Below are positions 1 through 5,501 of a stretch of DNA of 5,501 nucleotides, piece after piece. A program made the position numbers and the translations under genes. How positions within the stretch are numbered: position 1 is the stretch's first letter; each line of letters starts with the position of its first letter. The DNA comes from an uncultured Eubacteriales bacterium (lineage in GTDB: Bacteria > Bacillota > Clostridia > Oscillospirales > Acutalibacteraceae), in NCBI GenBank assembly GCA_900317795.1, contig ONIF01000144.1, positions 1 through 5,501 of the forward strand. The letters are read 5' to 3'. The notes beneath the pieces were generated by a model. The model was not told the origin of the DNA. It made no database searches and saw only the letters and a program-made list of their open reading frames with translations.

Positions 1-582
1 TCCAAAATCAATGGCATAGCCGGACGGTGCTGATGAAAATTTTGCAACTGCTTCATCAATAACCGAACCGTCAAAATGATAATGCCAATCTCCACGATAA
101 AACCTCACCCCAAGAATTTTTCCGTAACGGACAAATACTCTCCATTCAGCAAGCAAATTGATAACTTCACTGCACAACACTTCTGTATTTTCCGCACTGT
201 CACCACATCCTATAAGGTCTTTTGGACTTCTGACAACAATTCCTGTAAATTTTTTATCTTCTATCGGTTTTACAAAAACAGGCCATAATTCAGGTCTTGA
301 ATTGATTGTATTGATGTTTGATGTCCATACTTTTCTTTTTAAAAACGGGTATAATTCTTTTGGATAATCCATTTCGGGAGTAATGATTCCAAAATCATAC
401 AATCTGTTTCTTACTGTATCAACATATCCCACAACAACATCTTCTTTATTGCTGGTTTTAAGTTCTTTGTATGTATGGAAAAATACTGTTTCAAATCCCA
501 TTTTATAAAATCCCTGGTATGCATTGAAAAAGTTATAATTGCATGGCAAATACTTCTTTGATGACTGTATAAACACTTTCAT
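1..582 (-). CDS. R2K-type ATP-grasp protein, 3' end missing
   Basis: I translated this frame by hand: it opens at ATG 580-582 and runs without a stop for 194 codons to the window edge, so the C-terminus is missing. ATP-grasp enzymes form amide bonds between a carboxylate and an amine or thiol using ATP. Visible hallmarks are an N-terminal pre-ATP-grasp region with dYPkELypFLkRkVW (about residues 73-86), the nucleotide-binding strand PVFVKP with K105 (101-106), a loop KKFTGIVV (110-117), EWRVFV with R148 (146-151) and YAIDFG at the cut end (189-194), just where the metal-binding Glu/Asn strand should begin. This pattern matches the CDC123-related R2K clade, probably the family-2 type. It starts 12 nt after the stop of the upstream ATP-grasp gene. 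An AAGGTG ribosome site at 589-594 lies 6 nt before the ATG, so it is surely the third gene of that operon. Substrate unknown. About 50 residues are probably off-window, judged from memory of the family. Confidence 0.8.
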   Translation of the reverse strand, partial: MKVFIQSSKKYLPCNYNFFNAYQGFYKMGFETVFFHTYKELKTSNKEDVVVGYVDTVRNRLYDFGIITPEMDYPKELYPFLKRKVWTSNINTINSRPELWPVFVKPIEDKKFTGIVVRSPKDLIGCGDSAENTEVLCSEVINLLAEWRVFVRYGKILGVRFYRGDWHYHFDGSVIDEAVAKFSSAPSGYAIDFG

Positions 583-594
583 ACTCCACACCTT

Positions 595-1449
595 TTACCT
601 TTCAAAAATCACATCCATAAGTCTGTAAAAATTGCGTATATTCTGATTGTCGGAAAGCCCCGATACCTGCCCGTCGCCTGCTTCAATTATCTTCCATGTA
701 CCGTCTGAAAGTTCCGCATAATCAACTGTATAAAACGGACTCGGCAAGTTTCTGTATTTTTCAATCAATTCTTTTGGCGGTTCGGGTGTATAACAGGGCT
801 GTCCCGAATTTCTGCTTACTGTTGCAGTTTGATTATTCATATAAAACACTCTGTATTCATTCGTTTTACCGCCATACAATTTCAAATCAAGGTATTCTTT
901 TATGCAAATCCCGCCTGTATATAATTCTCCTCTGTACTCCAAAAATTTTTTGACAAGCCCGTTAAACTCATCTTCCTCCATATCACTGCCGATACATTTC
1001 GGAAAATCCGTTCCTTTCACGGATTTCACATAGTCTTTTATCATAAATTGACTGAAAGTATTTTTTATTTCTTTCAAATCAACTTTTCTCACATCATTAT
1101 AGACAAGCATTTTTGCGGTATTTTCCTCCAACTCGGGATATATATTCGGAAAAGAATGAAATTTTGCATATTCATTCGGTAAAGTCATAAGCTGAATATT
1201 TTTCTTTTGAAGTTCACGGTAAAAATTTTCATAAACTTTCGGTTTCATCATCCACCCTCTGTAAATCGCATTTTTCATTGTATCAACTTTATGATTTAAT
1301 TTCATTTTTCTTTCAGCTATCCATTCGTCATAGGAAAAAAGCACTGTTTCAAAATTTCCGTTACTCAAAACAGCCTCATACTCATTTTTAAAACTTTCGT
1401 CAATTTTATTTATATCAAAGTAATCTGACGGAAAAAGTATCATTTTCAT
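595..1449 (-). CDS. R2K-clade ATP-grasp ligase (DUF4343-like)
   Basis: This is a complete 284-residue protein. An AGGAG ribosome site at 1458-1462, 8 nt before the ATG, supports the start; ATG is also codon 3. Residues about 60-117 form the pre-ATP-grasp region (YRGWMMKPKVYENFY, LPNEYAKFHSFPNIYPEL). The ATP-grasp core follows: FMIKDYVKS with K138, GGICIKEYLDL with K184 and E185, NEYRVFYMNN with R200, then VDYAELSDG with D243 and IIEAGDGQVSGL with E256 and D259 as likely metal ligands. No signal peptide or membrane segment is seen, so it is cytoplasmic. The arrangement fits the R2K clade (Pfam's former DUF4343), relatives of eukaryotic CDC123. That clade has been predicted to ligate amino acids or peptides onto proteins, but no activity can be assigned here. 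It lies 33 nt after the acetyltransferase gene and 12 nt before a second ATP-grasp gene of a different subfamily. Confidence 0.87.
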   Translation of the reverse strand: MKMILFPSDYFDINKIDESFKNEYEAVLSNGNFETVLFSYDEWIAERKMKLNHKVDTMKNAIYRGWMMKPKVYENFYRELQKKNIQLMTLPNEYAKFHSFPNIYPELEENTAKMLVYNDVRKVDLKEIKNTFSQFMIKDYVKSVKGTDFPKCIGSDMEEDEFNGLVKKFLEYRGELYTGGICIKEYLDLKLYGGKTNEYRVFYMNNQTATVSRNSGQPCYTPEPPKELIEKYRNLPSPFYTVDYAELSDGTWKIIEAGDGQVSGLSDNQNIRNFYRLMDVIFER

Positions 1450-1482
1450 ATTATAATCTCCTGTATCATTGCAAAAATTATA

Positions 1483-1950
1483 TCAGTCTTTTTCATAATA
1501 CACAATATCCATTCTGTCATTTATATTTTCAATCTTGCCTGTCTGATGATAACCTATTTTTTCATACAAATGCAAATTTCCCTTTTCCTGCAATATCGTA
1601 TCAAGACTCCAATACTCTGCACCGTGAATTTTTTCAGCTTCCCTGATAGCGATTTGTGCATAACCTTTATTTCTGTATTCGGGCATGATCCAGATAGGAG
1701 ATATGCGTTTCCTACTGCCGTCCTGTTTATCCAAAATACGAATCACCCCAACATTGACATTATCATCTGATATGAAATAATAGAAAGAACCCTGCATTTC
1801 ATATTTTTCAATCATTCTTTTAAAGCTTTCACAAGCAGGACTTACACCATAGTCCTGATACTTTTTCAGCAAGTCACTGAATGCTTTTATCTGCATACGC
1901 CATATTGTTTCCATGTCACTTCTTGTTGCTTTTATCAATCTCACATTCAT
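1483..1950 (-). CDS. GNAT-family N-acetyltransferase
   Basis: This complete 155-residue protein has the length and layout of a single-domain GNAT enzyme, which moves an acetyl group from acetyl-CoA to an amine. The N-terminus MNVRLIKATRSDMETIWRMQ is the usual first strand and helix. NVGVIRILD (66-74) is the central hairpin. IWIMPEYRNKGYAQIAI (86-102) is motif A, with the pyrophosphate-binding loop R93-N-K-G-Y-A98. NLHLYEKIGYHQTGK (125-139) is motif B, with the usual Tyr129. Those features support acetyl-CoA binding; the acceptor cannot be predicted. The start is backed by an AAGGA ribosome site at 1960-1964, 9 nt upstream, and a TATAAT box at 1977-1982. It is the first gene of a likely three-gene operon with two ATP-grasp ligases, so it may act on the same substrate, though GNAT genes are common neighbours of many things. 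Confidence 0.9.
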   Translation of the reverse strand: MNVRLIKATRSDMETIWRMQIKAFSDLLKKYQDYGVSPACESFKRMIEKYEMQGSFYYFISDDNVNVGVIRILDKQDGSRKRISPIWIMPEYRNKGYAQIAIREAEKIHGAEYWSLDTILQEKGNLHLYEKIGYHQTGKIENINDRMDIVYYEKD

Positions 1951-1976
1951 TATTATCCATCCTTATCAAATAAAAA

Positions 1977-1982
1977 ATTATA
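1977..1982 (-). promoter_or_regulatory. -10 box of the GNAT/ATP-grasp operon
   Basis: The minus strand reads a perfect TATAAT here, 26 nt before the GNAT start codon, which predicts a leader of roughly 20 nt just long enough for the AAGGA ribosome site. The hexamer 17 nt upstream (2000-2005, TGTGGC) is a poor -35, so the promoter may be weak or need an activator. It lies just past a terminator on the same strand, which is what a fresh transcription unit needs. Confidence 0.5.
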
Positions 1983-2010
1983 GAACCGGAACAGAACCAG
2001 CCACATACAG

Positions 2011-2048
2011 AAAAATCCATAAACCCTGATAAATACAGGGTTTACGGA
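2011..2048 (-). terminator. Rho-independent terminator, minus strand
   Basis: A perfect 9-bp inverted repeat (taaaccctg at 2020-2028, cagggttta at 2036-2044) encloses a 7-nt loop. It extends by three further pairs (2016-2018 with 2046-2048) across one A/C mismatch. Read on the minus strand the stem is followed at once by five Us (aaaaa at 2011-2015). It should stop transcripts coming from the HNH gene, whose stop codon lies about 200 nt upstream, and insulate the GNAT operon. It begins 20 nt after the guaA-like stop codon at 2069-2071, so it may originally have been the guaA terminator. Confidence 0.8.
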
Positions 2049-2068
2049 CTATTTTCATTCATTTTCTG

Positions 2069-2083
2069 TTATTCCCACTCTAT
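2069..2083 (-). other. guaA 3'-end-like sequence, possible att site
   Basis: On the minus strand these 15 nt read ATA GAG TGG GAA TAA, that is I-E-W-E-stop, the usual last residues of GMP synthase (GuaA). The preceding codons do not continue as GuaA, so only the tip is present. The 3' end of guaA is a known target of site-specific integrases of genomic islands. Insertion there leaves an intact guaA at one boundary and a duplicated 3' tip at the other. The terminator 20 nt further on fits the native sequence after guaA. I infer the distal attachment site of an island extending to the right. The match is short and the guaA ending is recalled from memory, so coincidence is possible. Confidence 0.4.
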
Positions 2084-2090
2084 GTTTGAA

Positions 2091-2102
2091 ACTATATATA
2101 GT
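2091..2102. repeat. 12-nt perfect palindrome
   Basis: The sequence actatatatagt equals its own reverse complement. It lies 8 nt on the Septu side of the guaA-like tip, where recombinase or accessory-protein sites would be expected if an attachment site is present. AT-only palindromes arise easily in AT-rich DNA, so function is uncertain. Confidence 0.3.
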
Positions 2103-2104
2103 AT

Positions 2105-2154
2105 CTTTATATCCCATAAACACAATATATAGACCGTTTTTTCTTTATATTCCA
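2105..2154. repeat. Pair of 12-nt direct repeats
   Basis: Two copies differ at one base: ctttatatccca at 2105-2116 and ctttatattcca at 2143-2154, with start points 38 bp apart. Spaced short direct repeats next to a core site are typical of arm-type sites for tyrosine integrases, which is the reason to record them. The rest of the stretch between the HNH stop codon and the terminator (2049-2249) is AT-rich and holds no convincing gene. Confidence 0.3.
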
Positions 2155-2249
2155 CCTGTTTCATGTCGTTTTATGACTTTTTGTAGATAAAATATAGATA
2201 TGGGAGGTTTTTAATTTTTAAATTTATGGTGCTCATACACCTATGTTAA

Positions 2250-2888
2250 TCATACTCTTTGCTTCAAAAGATAGACCAGAAATCCTGAATAAGCTGTTCT
2301 GTCATCAGAACCTGAAAGCTTATCTATGTACTTGTGTATAAATTCAGGTTTCCATGTCTTATCTTTTTTCTGATTCATTAACCGCATAAGAGTTTTCCAT
2401 GCACTTACTCTGTTATTCAGAAGCTGACGGGAATTAAGATTCAGTATCTGATTCAGATCATCATCAAAATTTTCAGCACCGGCAGAGAAAGAAGATCTGA
2501 TATAGCCCGACCTGTCATAGTAAATCGTATCAATATGTTCCTGCAAACGAGGATCAATATGCAGCAACTTATCCCCTTTCTTTACATCACAGGTCTGTTC
2601 TTCTTCCGGACAACCTCTTGTTGTATCACATACAGCAAACAGATTACGATAGTCAAGAGACAGGGACATATCCCCATTTGTTCCATTTCGTGGAATATAG
2701 TGTTCAATCGTAGAATTACTCATGCTGATGTTTGACATACAGTAAGCACACTTGTATCCTTGTTCTTCCAATAAAACTTGCTTTAATTCATCCTTTTCAG
2801 ATGAAACCAATTCGTCATAATCTGATCGCCTGCTTTTTATCTTCCCGAAAATAGTCGGTACTCTTTGCTTTTTTACTATCCTTATCAT
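2250..2888 (-). CDS. ptuB: Septu PtuB-like HNH endonuclease (TIGR02646-like)
   Basis: This complete 212-residue protein is the probable nuclease effector. The HNH/zinc core is CAYC (C47, C50), TIEHYIPRN with H63, LDYRNLFAVC with N82 and C87, GCP with C93, and TCDVKKGD with C100, D101 and K104. That order (CxxC, IEH-x-IP, YRNL-x-x-xC, C-x-x-KG) is the signature of the TIGR02646 HNH proteins found as PtuB in Septu and in retron defence cassettes. H63 and N82 would be the catalytic His and a metal or structural Asn. The C-terminal half (about 110-212) is helical-looking and unassigned. Its ATG overlaps the TGA of the ATPase gene as ATGA (2885-2888), with only a weak GGTG upstream, so translation is probably coupled. 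It ends the operon. The symbol rests on family and context; a retron or other variant name could apply. Confidence 0.85.
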   Translation of the reverse strand: MIRIVKKQRVPTIFGKIKSRRSDYDELVSSEKDELKQVLLEEQGYKCAYCMSNISMSNSTIEHYIPRNGTNGDMSLSLDYRNLFAVCDTTRGCPEEEQTCDVKKGDKLLHIDPRLQEHIDTIYYDRSGYIRSSFSAGAENFDDDLNQILNLNSRQLLNNRVSAWKTLMRLMNQKKDKTWKPEFIHKYIDKLSGSDDRTAYSGFLVYLLKQRV

Positions 2889-4186
2889 AAGTCACCACTG
2901 AATGTTTCAAAGTCATAGGCTATTTTTGCATTAACAACATCCGTATTCTTTTCACCAAGCAAACCTGTCAATTCATCAAGAATATTCTTTGCCTTTTCAA
3001 AATCACGCCTGTCAAGACAATCGTTGAACTCTTTCAATTTACTTTCAATTTCGTCAGGTCTGTAACCTGCACCCATTATCTCATAAAGCACAGAATTGAC
3101 ATCCTTGCCATAGGCATCTCTGCCGTAATAATGACAGCCATCATTATCAAGCAGAATCAGATTGCTATTGATTGCCGATGAAATGATACTCGGTGAATGT
3201 GTTGTCACAACAAACTGCACTTTCGGGAAAATCTGCATCAAACACCTGAGAATGTTTTTCTGCCATAGCGGATGAAGATGCTGATCCACTTCATCAATCA
3301 GCACAATTCCAGGCGTCTTTTTCGTTACATTGCCAAGAAGCTGAGGGTTAAGCATAGCCATACGATAGGCTATATCTCCGACAAGACTTAATGTATTCTT
3401 GTAACCGTCACTCAGTTCACGGAAAGGCTGTTTTTGCTTATTGCCGTCTTTATCTATATAGACAATTTCCAATTCATCACTTTTCAGGCTATACCTGACA
3501 TCAACATTTGAAGAAATCAGATCTCCGCTTTTATAACACTCAGCAATGGCTGTTCTTACTGCGGTAAGCTCAGGTATTTCGGTTTCCTCCTGAACCTGAA
3601 TCATTGTCATTTTCTTAAACCACTTTATCATCAGTTTTTCATTTGACGATGCAGACAAACAGTCCACATATCCGCCAAAACGGTTGCTGATTTCTGATGC
3701 AATATCCGCCTGCTTTTCTTTTTTCTGTGCCCAGAGTCTGCCTGTTCCATAGTAAGATATTAACGGAAGGATGACATCCTCATTGCCATTCCTGATTTCT
3801 TTTTGTATATCAGAAGCAATGTTTTTTATCAGTCCTGCATCACCGTATGTTGTACTTCCGGATTCCGTATTCAGACTGCGAAGCCATGAAATATTCTCTC
3901 CGTTTACTTCTCCCTCACACTGAATTGTTACCGGAAACTGCGGCTGCCTGTCAGTTACGCTGCCTGTGTTTCTTGAAATATATCTTACATCGTTCTTTTT
4001 GATACCCGGAGACGGAACCGCCTCAATACCAAGAAAGAAACTTCCCACTCCAATAGCCAATGCTTCCAGAATCGTTGATTTACCTGCAGCATTGTTACCT
4101 GCTATAACATTCATCTGCGGAGCAAGCTCTATATTCAGTTTCTCGAATTTTCTGAAATTCTTTATGCTCATTTTTTCAATCATCAT
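2885..4186 (-). CDS. ptuA: Septu PtuA-like AAA/ABC-type ATPase
   Basis: This is a complete 433-residue ATPase, taken from the ATG at 4184-4186. The frame is open further upstream to 4294, but the AGAGGT ribosome site at 4194-4199 and the promoter at 4218-4226 fall inside that extension. MSIKNFRKFEKLNIEL is the normal start of the fold. Motifs are Walker A GNNAAGKST (30-38, K36), signature LSDGY (258-262), Walker B GIVLIDEVDQHLHP (293-306, D298, E299) and switch His in FVVTTHSP (H330). All catalytic residues look intact. Residues 362-430 carry the helical tail (VNSVLYEIMG, RPDEIESKLKEF) typical of ATPases paired with TIGR02646 HNH proteins. There is no TOPRIM domain, which argues against an OLD nuclease. 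In Septu, PtuA binds ATP and forms a complex with PtuB. The stop codon overlaps the HNH start. Confidence 0.87.
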   Translation of the reverse strand: MMIEKMSIKNFRKFEKLNIELAPQMNVIAGNNAAGKSTILEALAIGVGSFFLGIEAVPSPGIKKNDVRYISRNTGSVTDRQPQFPVTIQCEGEVNGENISWLRSLNTESGSTTYGDAGLIKNIASDIQKEIRNGNEDVILPLISYYGTGRLWAQKKEKQADIASEISNRFGGYVDCLSASSNEKLMIKWFKKMTMIQVQEETEIPELTAVRTAIAECYKSGDLISSNVDVRYSLKSDELEIVYIDKDGNKQKQPFRELSDGYKNTLSLVGDIAYRMAMLNPQLLGNVTKKTPGIVLIDEVDQHLHPLWQKNILRCLMQIFPKVQFVVTTHSPSIISSAINSNLILLDNDGCHYYGRDAYGKDVNSVLYEIMGAGYRPDEIESKLKEFNDCLDRRDFEKAKNILDELTGLLGEKNTDVVNAKIAYDFETFSGDL

Positions 4187-4193
4187 AACAACT

Positions 4194-4199
4194 ACCTCT
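4194..4199 (-). promoter_or_regulatory. Ribosome binding site fixing the PtuA start
   Basis: The minus strand reads AGAGGT, 7 nt before the first of two adjacent ATG codons (4184-4186 and 4181-4183). It picks this start over the longer frame beginning at 4294, whose extra 36 residues are hydrophobic and unlike the family. Confidence 0.7.
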
Positions 4200-4217
4200 G
4201 AATGATTAGTTACAGTA

Positions 4218-4258
4218 ATTATACCACAATTATATCTGAAAAGTACATAGCAGAACAA
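4218..4258 (-). promoter_or_regulatory. Promoter region of the Septu-like pair, two TATAAT boxes
   Basis: Two perfect -10 boxes are read on the minus strand. The nearer is an extended box, TGGTATAAT at 4218-4226, with a weak -35 TGTACT (4242-4247) at 18 nt. The farther is TATAAT at 4229-4234 with TTGTTC (4253-4258) at 18 nt. The near box gives a leader of about 25 nt. The ATPase/HNH pair can therefore be transcribed apart from the DUF4869 gene upstream. Confidence 0.65.
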
Positions 4259-4420
4259 TAATTTTCTGATGAATATCAGCAAATAATATATCACTGCTGT
4301 TTAACACGCCATATAAGCCATGTAAGCGTTCTTTTACTGTTACGAGTATAGTTCCCCCCTTTTCAGAATATAAAACGATTACAGGGCGTTCTGAGCAATG
4401 TGCATCTGTGGCTTGAGAAG

Positions 4421-4864
4421 TCACACATATTGTTCCCACCAAGTTTTGAGTTCCTCATAATCATCTATTACTGCTATTCTCCCGCCCGAACATACTTCAA
4501 CCTTGTCAAAGTCAAACGGTATCATAGCATAGTCGCTGTAAACTGCACCTTTTTCAAAAGCAAATAATATTTCCACTGCCTCTTCACCGCACTCTTTCAG
4601 GCAGAAAACCTTATCCGGATAATACATTACATTCAGAACTGTTTTACAACTCGTTGACAGTTTGTCGGTATTCAAAACATCACCGTTAAAGCGTGATCGT
4701 ATCTTGTATCTGCTGATCATTGCCGATGAATCAACATCTCTTATAATAACCTTTGCTCTGTCGTCCAACAAGAATGCAGTGTTCATATTGAAAAATAAAT
4801 CGTTCAGCTCTACATACTCCTTATCTGTTGGAATGTCCTTTTTGTTTTTATATATTGTCAGCAT
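4421..4864 (-). CDS. DUF4869-like protein
   Basis: This complete 147-residue protein resembles DUF4869 proteins of unknown function, as recalled from family members. It has the start MLTIY, a central IIRDVDSSAMI (40-50), LSTSCKTVLNVMY (69-81, matching the usual LSxGxKT-L stretch), an ECGEEAVEIL stretch (91-100) where relatives carry CGDNCA, and a C-terminal segment with strand-like FDKVEV (119-124). No catalytic motif, membrane segment or signal peptide is visible. Its ATG overlaps the stop of the upstream gene by 7 nt (ATGCTGA) and has a strong GGAGGTG ribosome site inside that gene, so the two are made together and probably act together. A small partner or immunity/antitoxin-like role is possible, but nothing in the sequence proves it. 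Confidence 0.75.
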   Translation of the reverse strand: MLTIYKNKKDIPTDKEYVELNDLFFNMNTAFLLDDRAKVIIRDVDSSAMISRYKIRSRFNGDVLNTDKLSTSCKTVLNVMYYPDKVFCLKECGEEAVEILFAFEKGAVYSDYAMIPFDFDKVEVCSGGRIAVIDDYEELKTWWEQYV

Positions 4865-5501
4865 ACGAACACCTCCGGAAAAACACCGTATAACTCTTTA
4901 TGTATTGATGTGTGATTAAAGATTTGCTTCATCTTATCTCTTACAGACAATCTGCTGTTATCAAGACCGCAAATATCATCACTCTGTCTGTCCTGCCAAT
5001 CACAGCAGGAGTTGATCCAACACTCCCCTATCGAGCCTTTTGAAACTTCAAATCCTGTATTTCTTGTAAGATCAAACAGGAGCTTCGCAGATAGCTGTTC
5101 AACATTATGGTCTTTAAGATTCATATCATAGCTTATTAATTCCCTTGCGGTTTTATAGTTCCAATCATTTTTACAGAACATTTCTACAAGCCGATTTCGT
5201 GCATTGATTGCCGCCTGTCTTTTGATACGGAATTCATCTTCTGGTGCATAGATCCAATCAAGCAGATATTCAAATTCAAGCAGCAGGTATTCAAAACAAA
5301 CAAAATCCACCAAATATATATTTTTCTTTGACATGGCATATTGCTGTAGTCTTTTTCTCTCTGAAACAAGCTGCAGATTGTCAAACGAATTATCCAGAAC
5401 AATGATATAACTTCCGGATTCATCATCCAGAGTCTTTACAGCCTTTATCAGTTCACTGTTGTTTTTCTTGCTTTGAACAACCACTTCCGGAAAGAGCTGC
5501 T
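4858..5501 (-). CDS. Unknown protein, 5' end missing, partner of DUF4869
   Basis: The frame is open from the right window edge to TGA 4858-4860. A GTG at 5482-5484 could start it, but the frame continues in phase upstream as LFPE with no stop, so I treat the gene as 5'-truncated; at least 213 codons are visible. I do not recognise a named family with certainty. Counting from the GTG, residues 25-36 (SYIIVLDNSFDN) form a strand ending in acidic residues, as in TOPRIM or Rossmann-like folds. Residues 57-79 (YLVDFVCFEYLLLEFEYLL) continue this alpha/beta look. Residues 128-155 (VEQLSAKLLFDLTRNTG) are helical. A Cys-rich stretch, GECWINSCCDW then DICGLD (153-175), has C155, C160, C161 and C172 as possible metal ligands. 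It overlaps the DUF4869 gene by 7 nt, so they form one unit. A nuclease-like role is speculation. Confidence 0.7.
   Translation of the reverse strand, partial: QLFPEVVVQSKKNNSELIKAVKTLDDESGSYIIVLDNSFDNLQLVSERKRLQQYAMSKKNIYLVDFVCFEYLLLEFEYLLDWIYAPEDEFRIKRQAAINARNRLVEMFCKNDWNYKTARELISYDMNLKDHNVEQLSAKLLFDLTRNTGFEVSKGSIGECWINSCCDWQDRQSDDICGLDNSRLSVRDKMKQIFNHTSIHKELYGVFPEVFVC
4870..4876 (-). promoter_or_regulatory. Ribosome binding site of the DUF4869 gene inside the upstream ORF
   Basis: GGAGGTG on the minus strand, 5 nt before ATG 4862-4864, is embedded in the last codons (Pro-Glu-Val) of the preceding gene. It confirms the DUF4869 start and implies coupled but independently strong translation. 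Confidence 0.7.

Larger units (their letters stand above)
4187..4420. other. Intergenic spacer before the Septu-like pair
   Basis: These 234 bp hold the promoter described at 4218-4258, an imperfect tandem 9-nt repeat (gccatataa at 4308-4316, gccatgtaa at 4317-4325), a run of six C at 4354-4359 and a 5-bp hairpin (4266-4279). I see no terminator for the DUF4869 gene, no long inverted repeats of a retron msr-msd and no credible coding sequence. A TTG-started 70-codon frame (4230-4442) crosses it but overlaps the DUF4869 end and the promoter. Confidence 0.5.

Noticed and set aside
76..367. Two overlapping plus-strand frames of about 70 codons
   Set aside because: They lie wholly antisense to the ATP-grasp gene at 1-582, which has clear family motifs; they are shadow frames.
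2226..2249. Plus-strand 7-codon frame after a GGGAGG motif
   Set aside because: The motif at 2202-2207 is 18 nt from the ATG, too far, and the peptide is too short to judge.
4187..4294. 36-codon N-terminal extension of the ATPase frame
   Set aside because: It contains the promoter and the ribosome site for the inner start, is hydrophobic, and precedes a start that matches the family.
4308..4325. Tandem 9-nt repeat as a possible CRISPR or iteron remnant
   Set aside because: There are only two imperfect units with no spacer and no further copies.
4187..4420. Retron msr-msd RNA upstream of the ATPase
   Set aside because: PtuA/PtuB pairs can belong to retrons, but I find no long inverted repeats here and no reverse transcriptase gene in the window.
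4230..4442. 70-codon minus-strand frame starting at TTG
   Set aside because: It has a rare start, overlaps the DUF4869 3' end and the Septu promoter, and its product resembles nothing known.

Overview
The window is AT-rich DNA in which every credible gene lies on the minus strand, so the genes read from high to low coordinates. Low GC, strong AGGAG/GGAGG-type ribosome binding sites, TATAAT promoters, short intergenic gaps and a DUF4869-type protein suggest a Gram-positive anaerobe of the Clostridia (Ruminococcus/Oscillospiraceae- or Lachnospiraceae-like). The taxonomic guess is an inference from style and gene families.

Right part (2250-5501), accessory or defence-like. Reading leftwards from the right edge there is a 5'-truncated gene of unknown function (4858-5501). 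It overlaps by 7 nt a DUF4869-like gene (4421-4864). A 234-bp spacer with a strong promoter follows. Then come two genes joined by an ATGA overlap: an ABC-type AAA ATPase (2885-4186) and a TIGR02646-like HNH endonuclease (2250-2888). That pair has the architecture of the Septu anti-phage system (PtuA/PtuB), which also occurs as the effector module of some retrons. No reverse transcriptase is visible. The expected logic is that the ATPase senses or gates and the HNH protein cuts nucleic acid.

Middle (1951-2249), non-coding junction. On the minus strand it holds a 15-nt string that reads as the last codons of guaA (IEWE-stop). A Rho-independent terminator lies 20 nt further on. Short direct repeats and a palindrome sit on the Septu side. 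guaA 3' ends are known integration sites for genomic islands, so I read this tentatively as the distal attachment site of an integrated element carrying the Septu-like cargo, with older chromosome to the left.

Left part (1-1950), apparent operon. From a TATAAT promoter at 1977-1982 run a GNAT acetyltransferase (1483-1950), an R2K-clade ATP-grasp enzyme (595-1449) and a second, different R2K-type ATP-grasp enzyme (1-582, cut by the window edge). The R2K clade is related to eukaryotic CDC123 and has been predicted to ligate amino acids or peptides onto proteins. Two such ligases with an acetyltransferase suggest a small modification cassette whose target is unknown.
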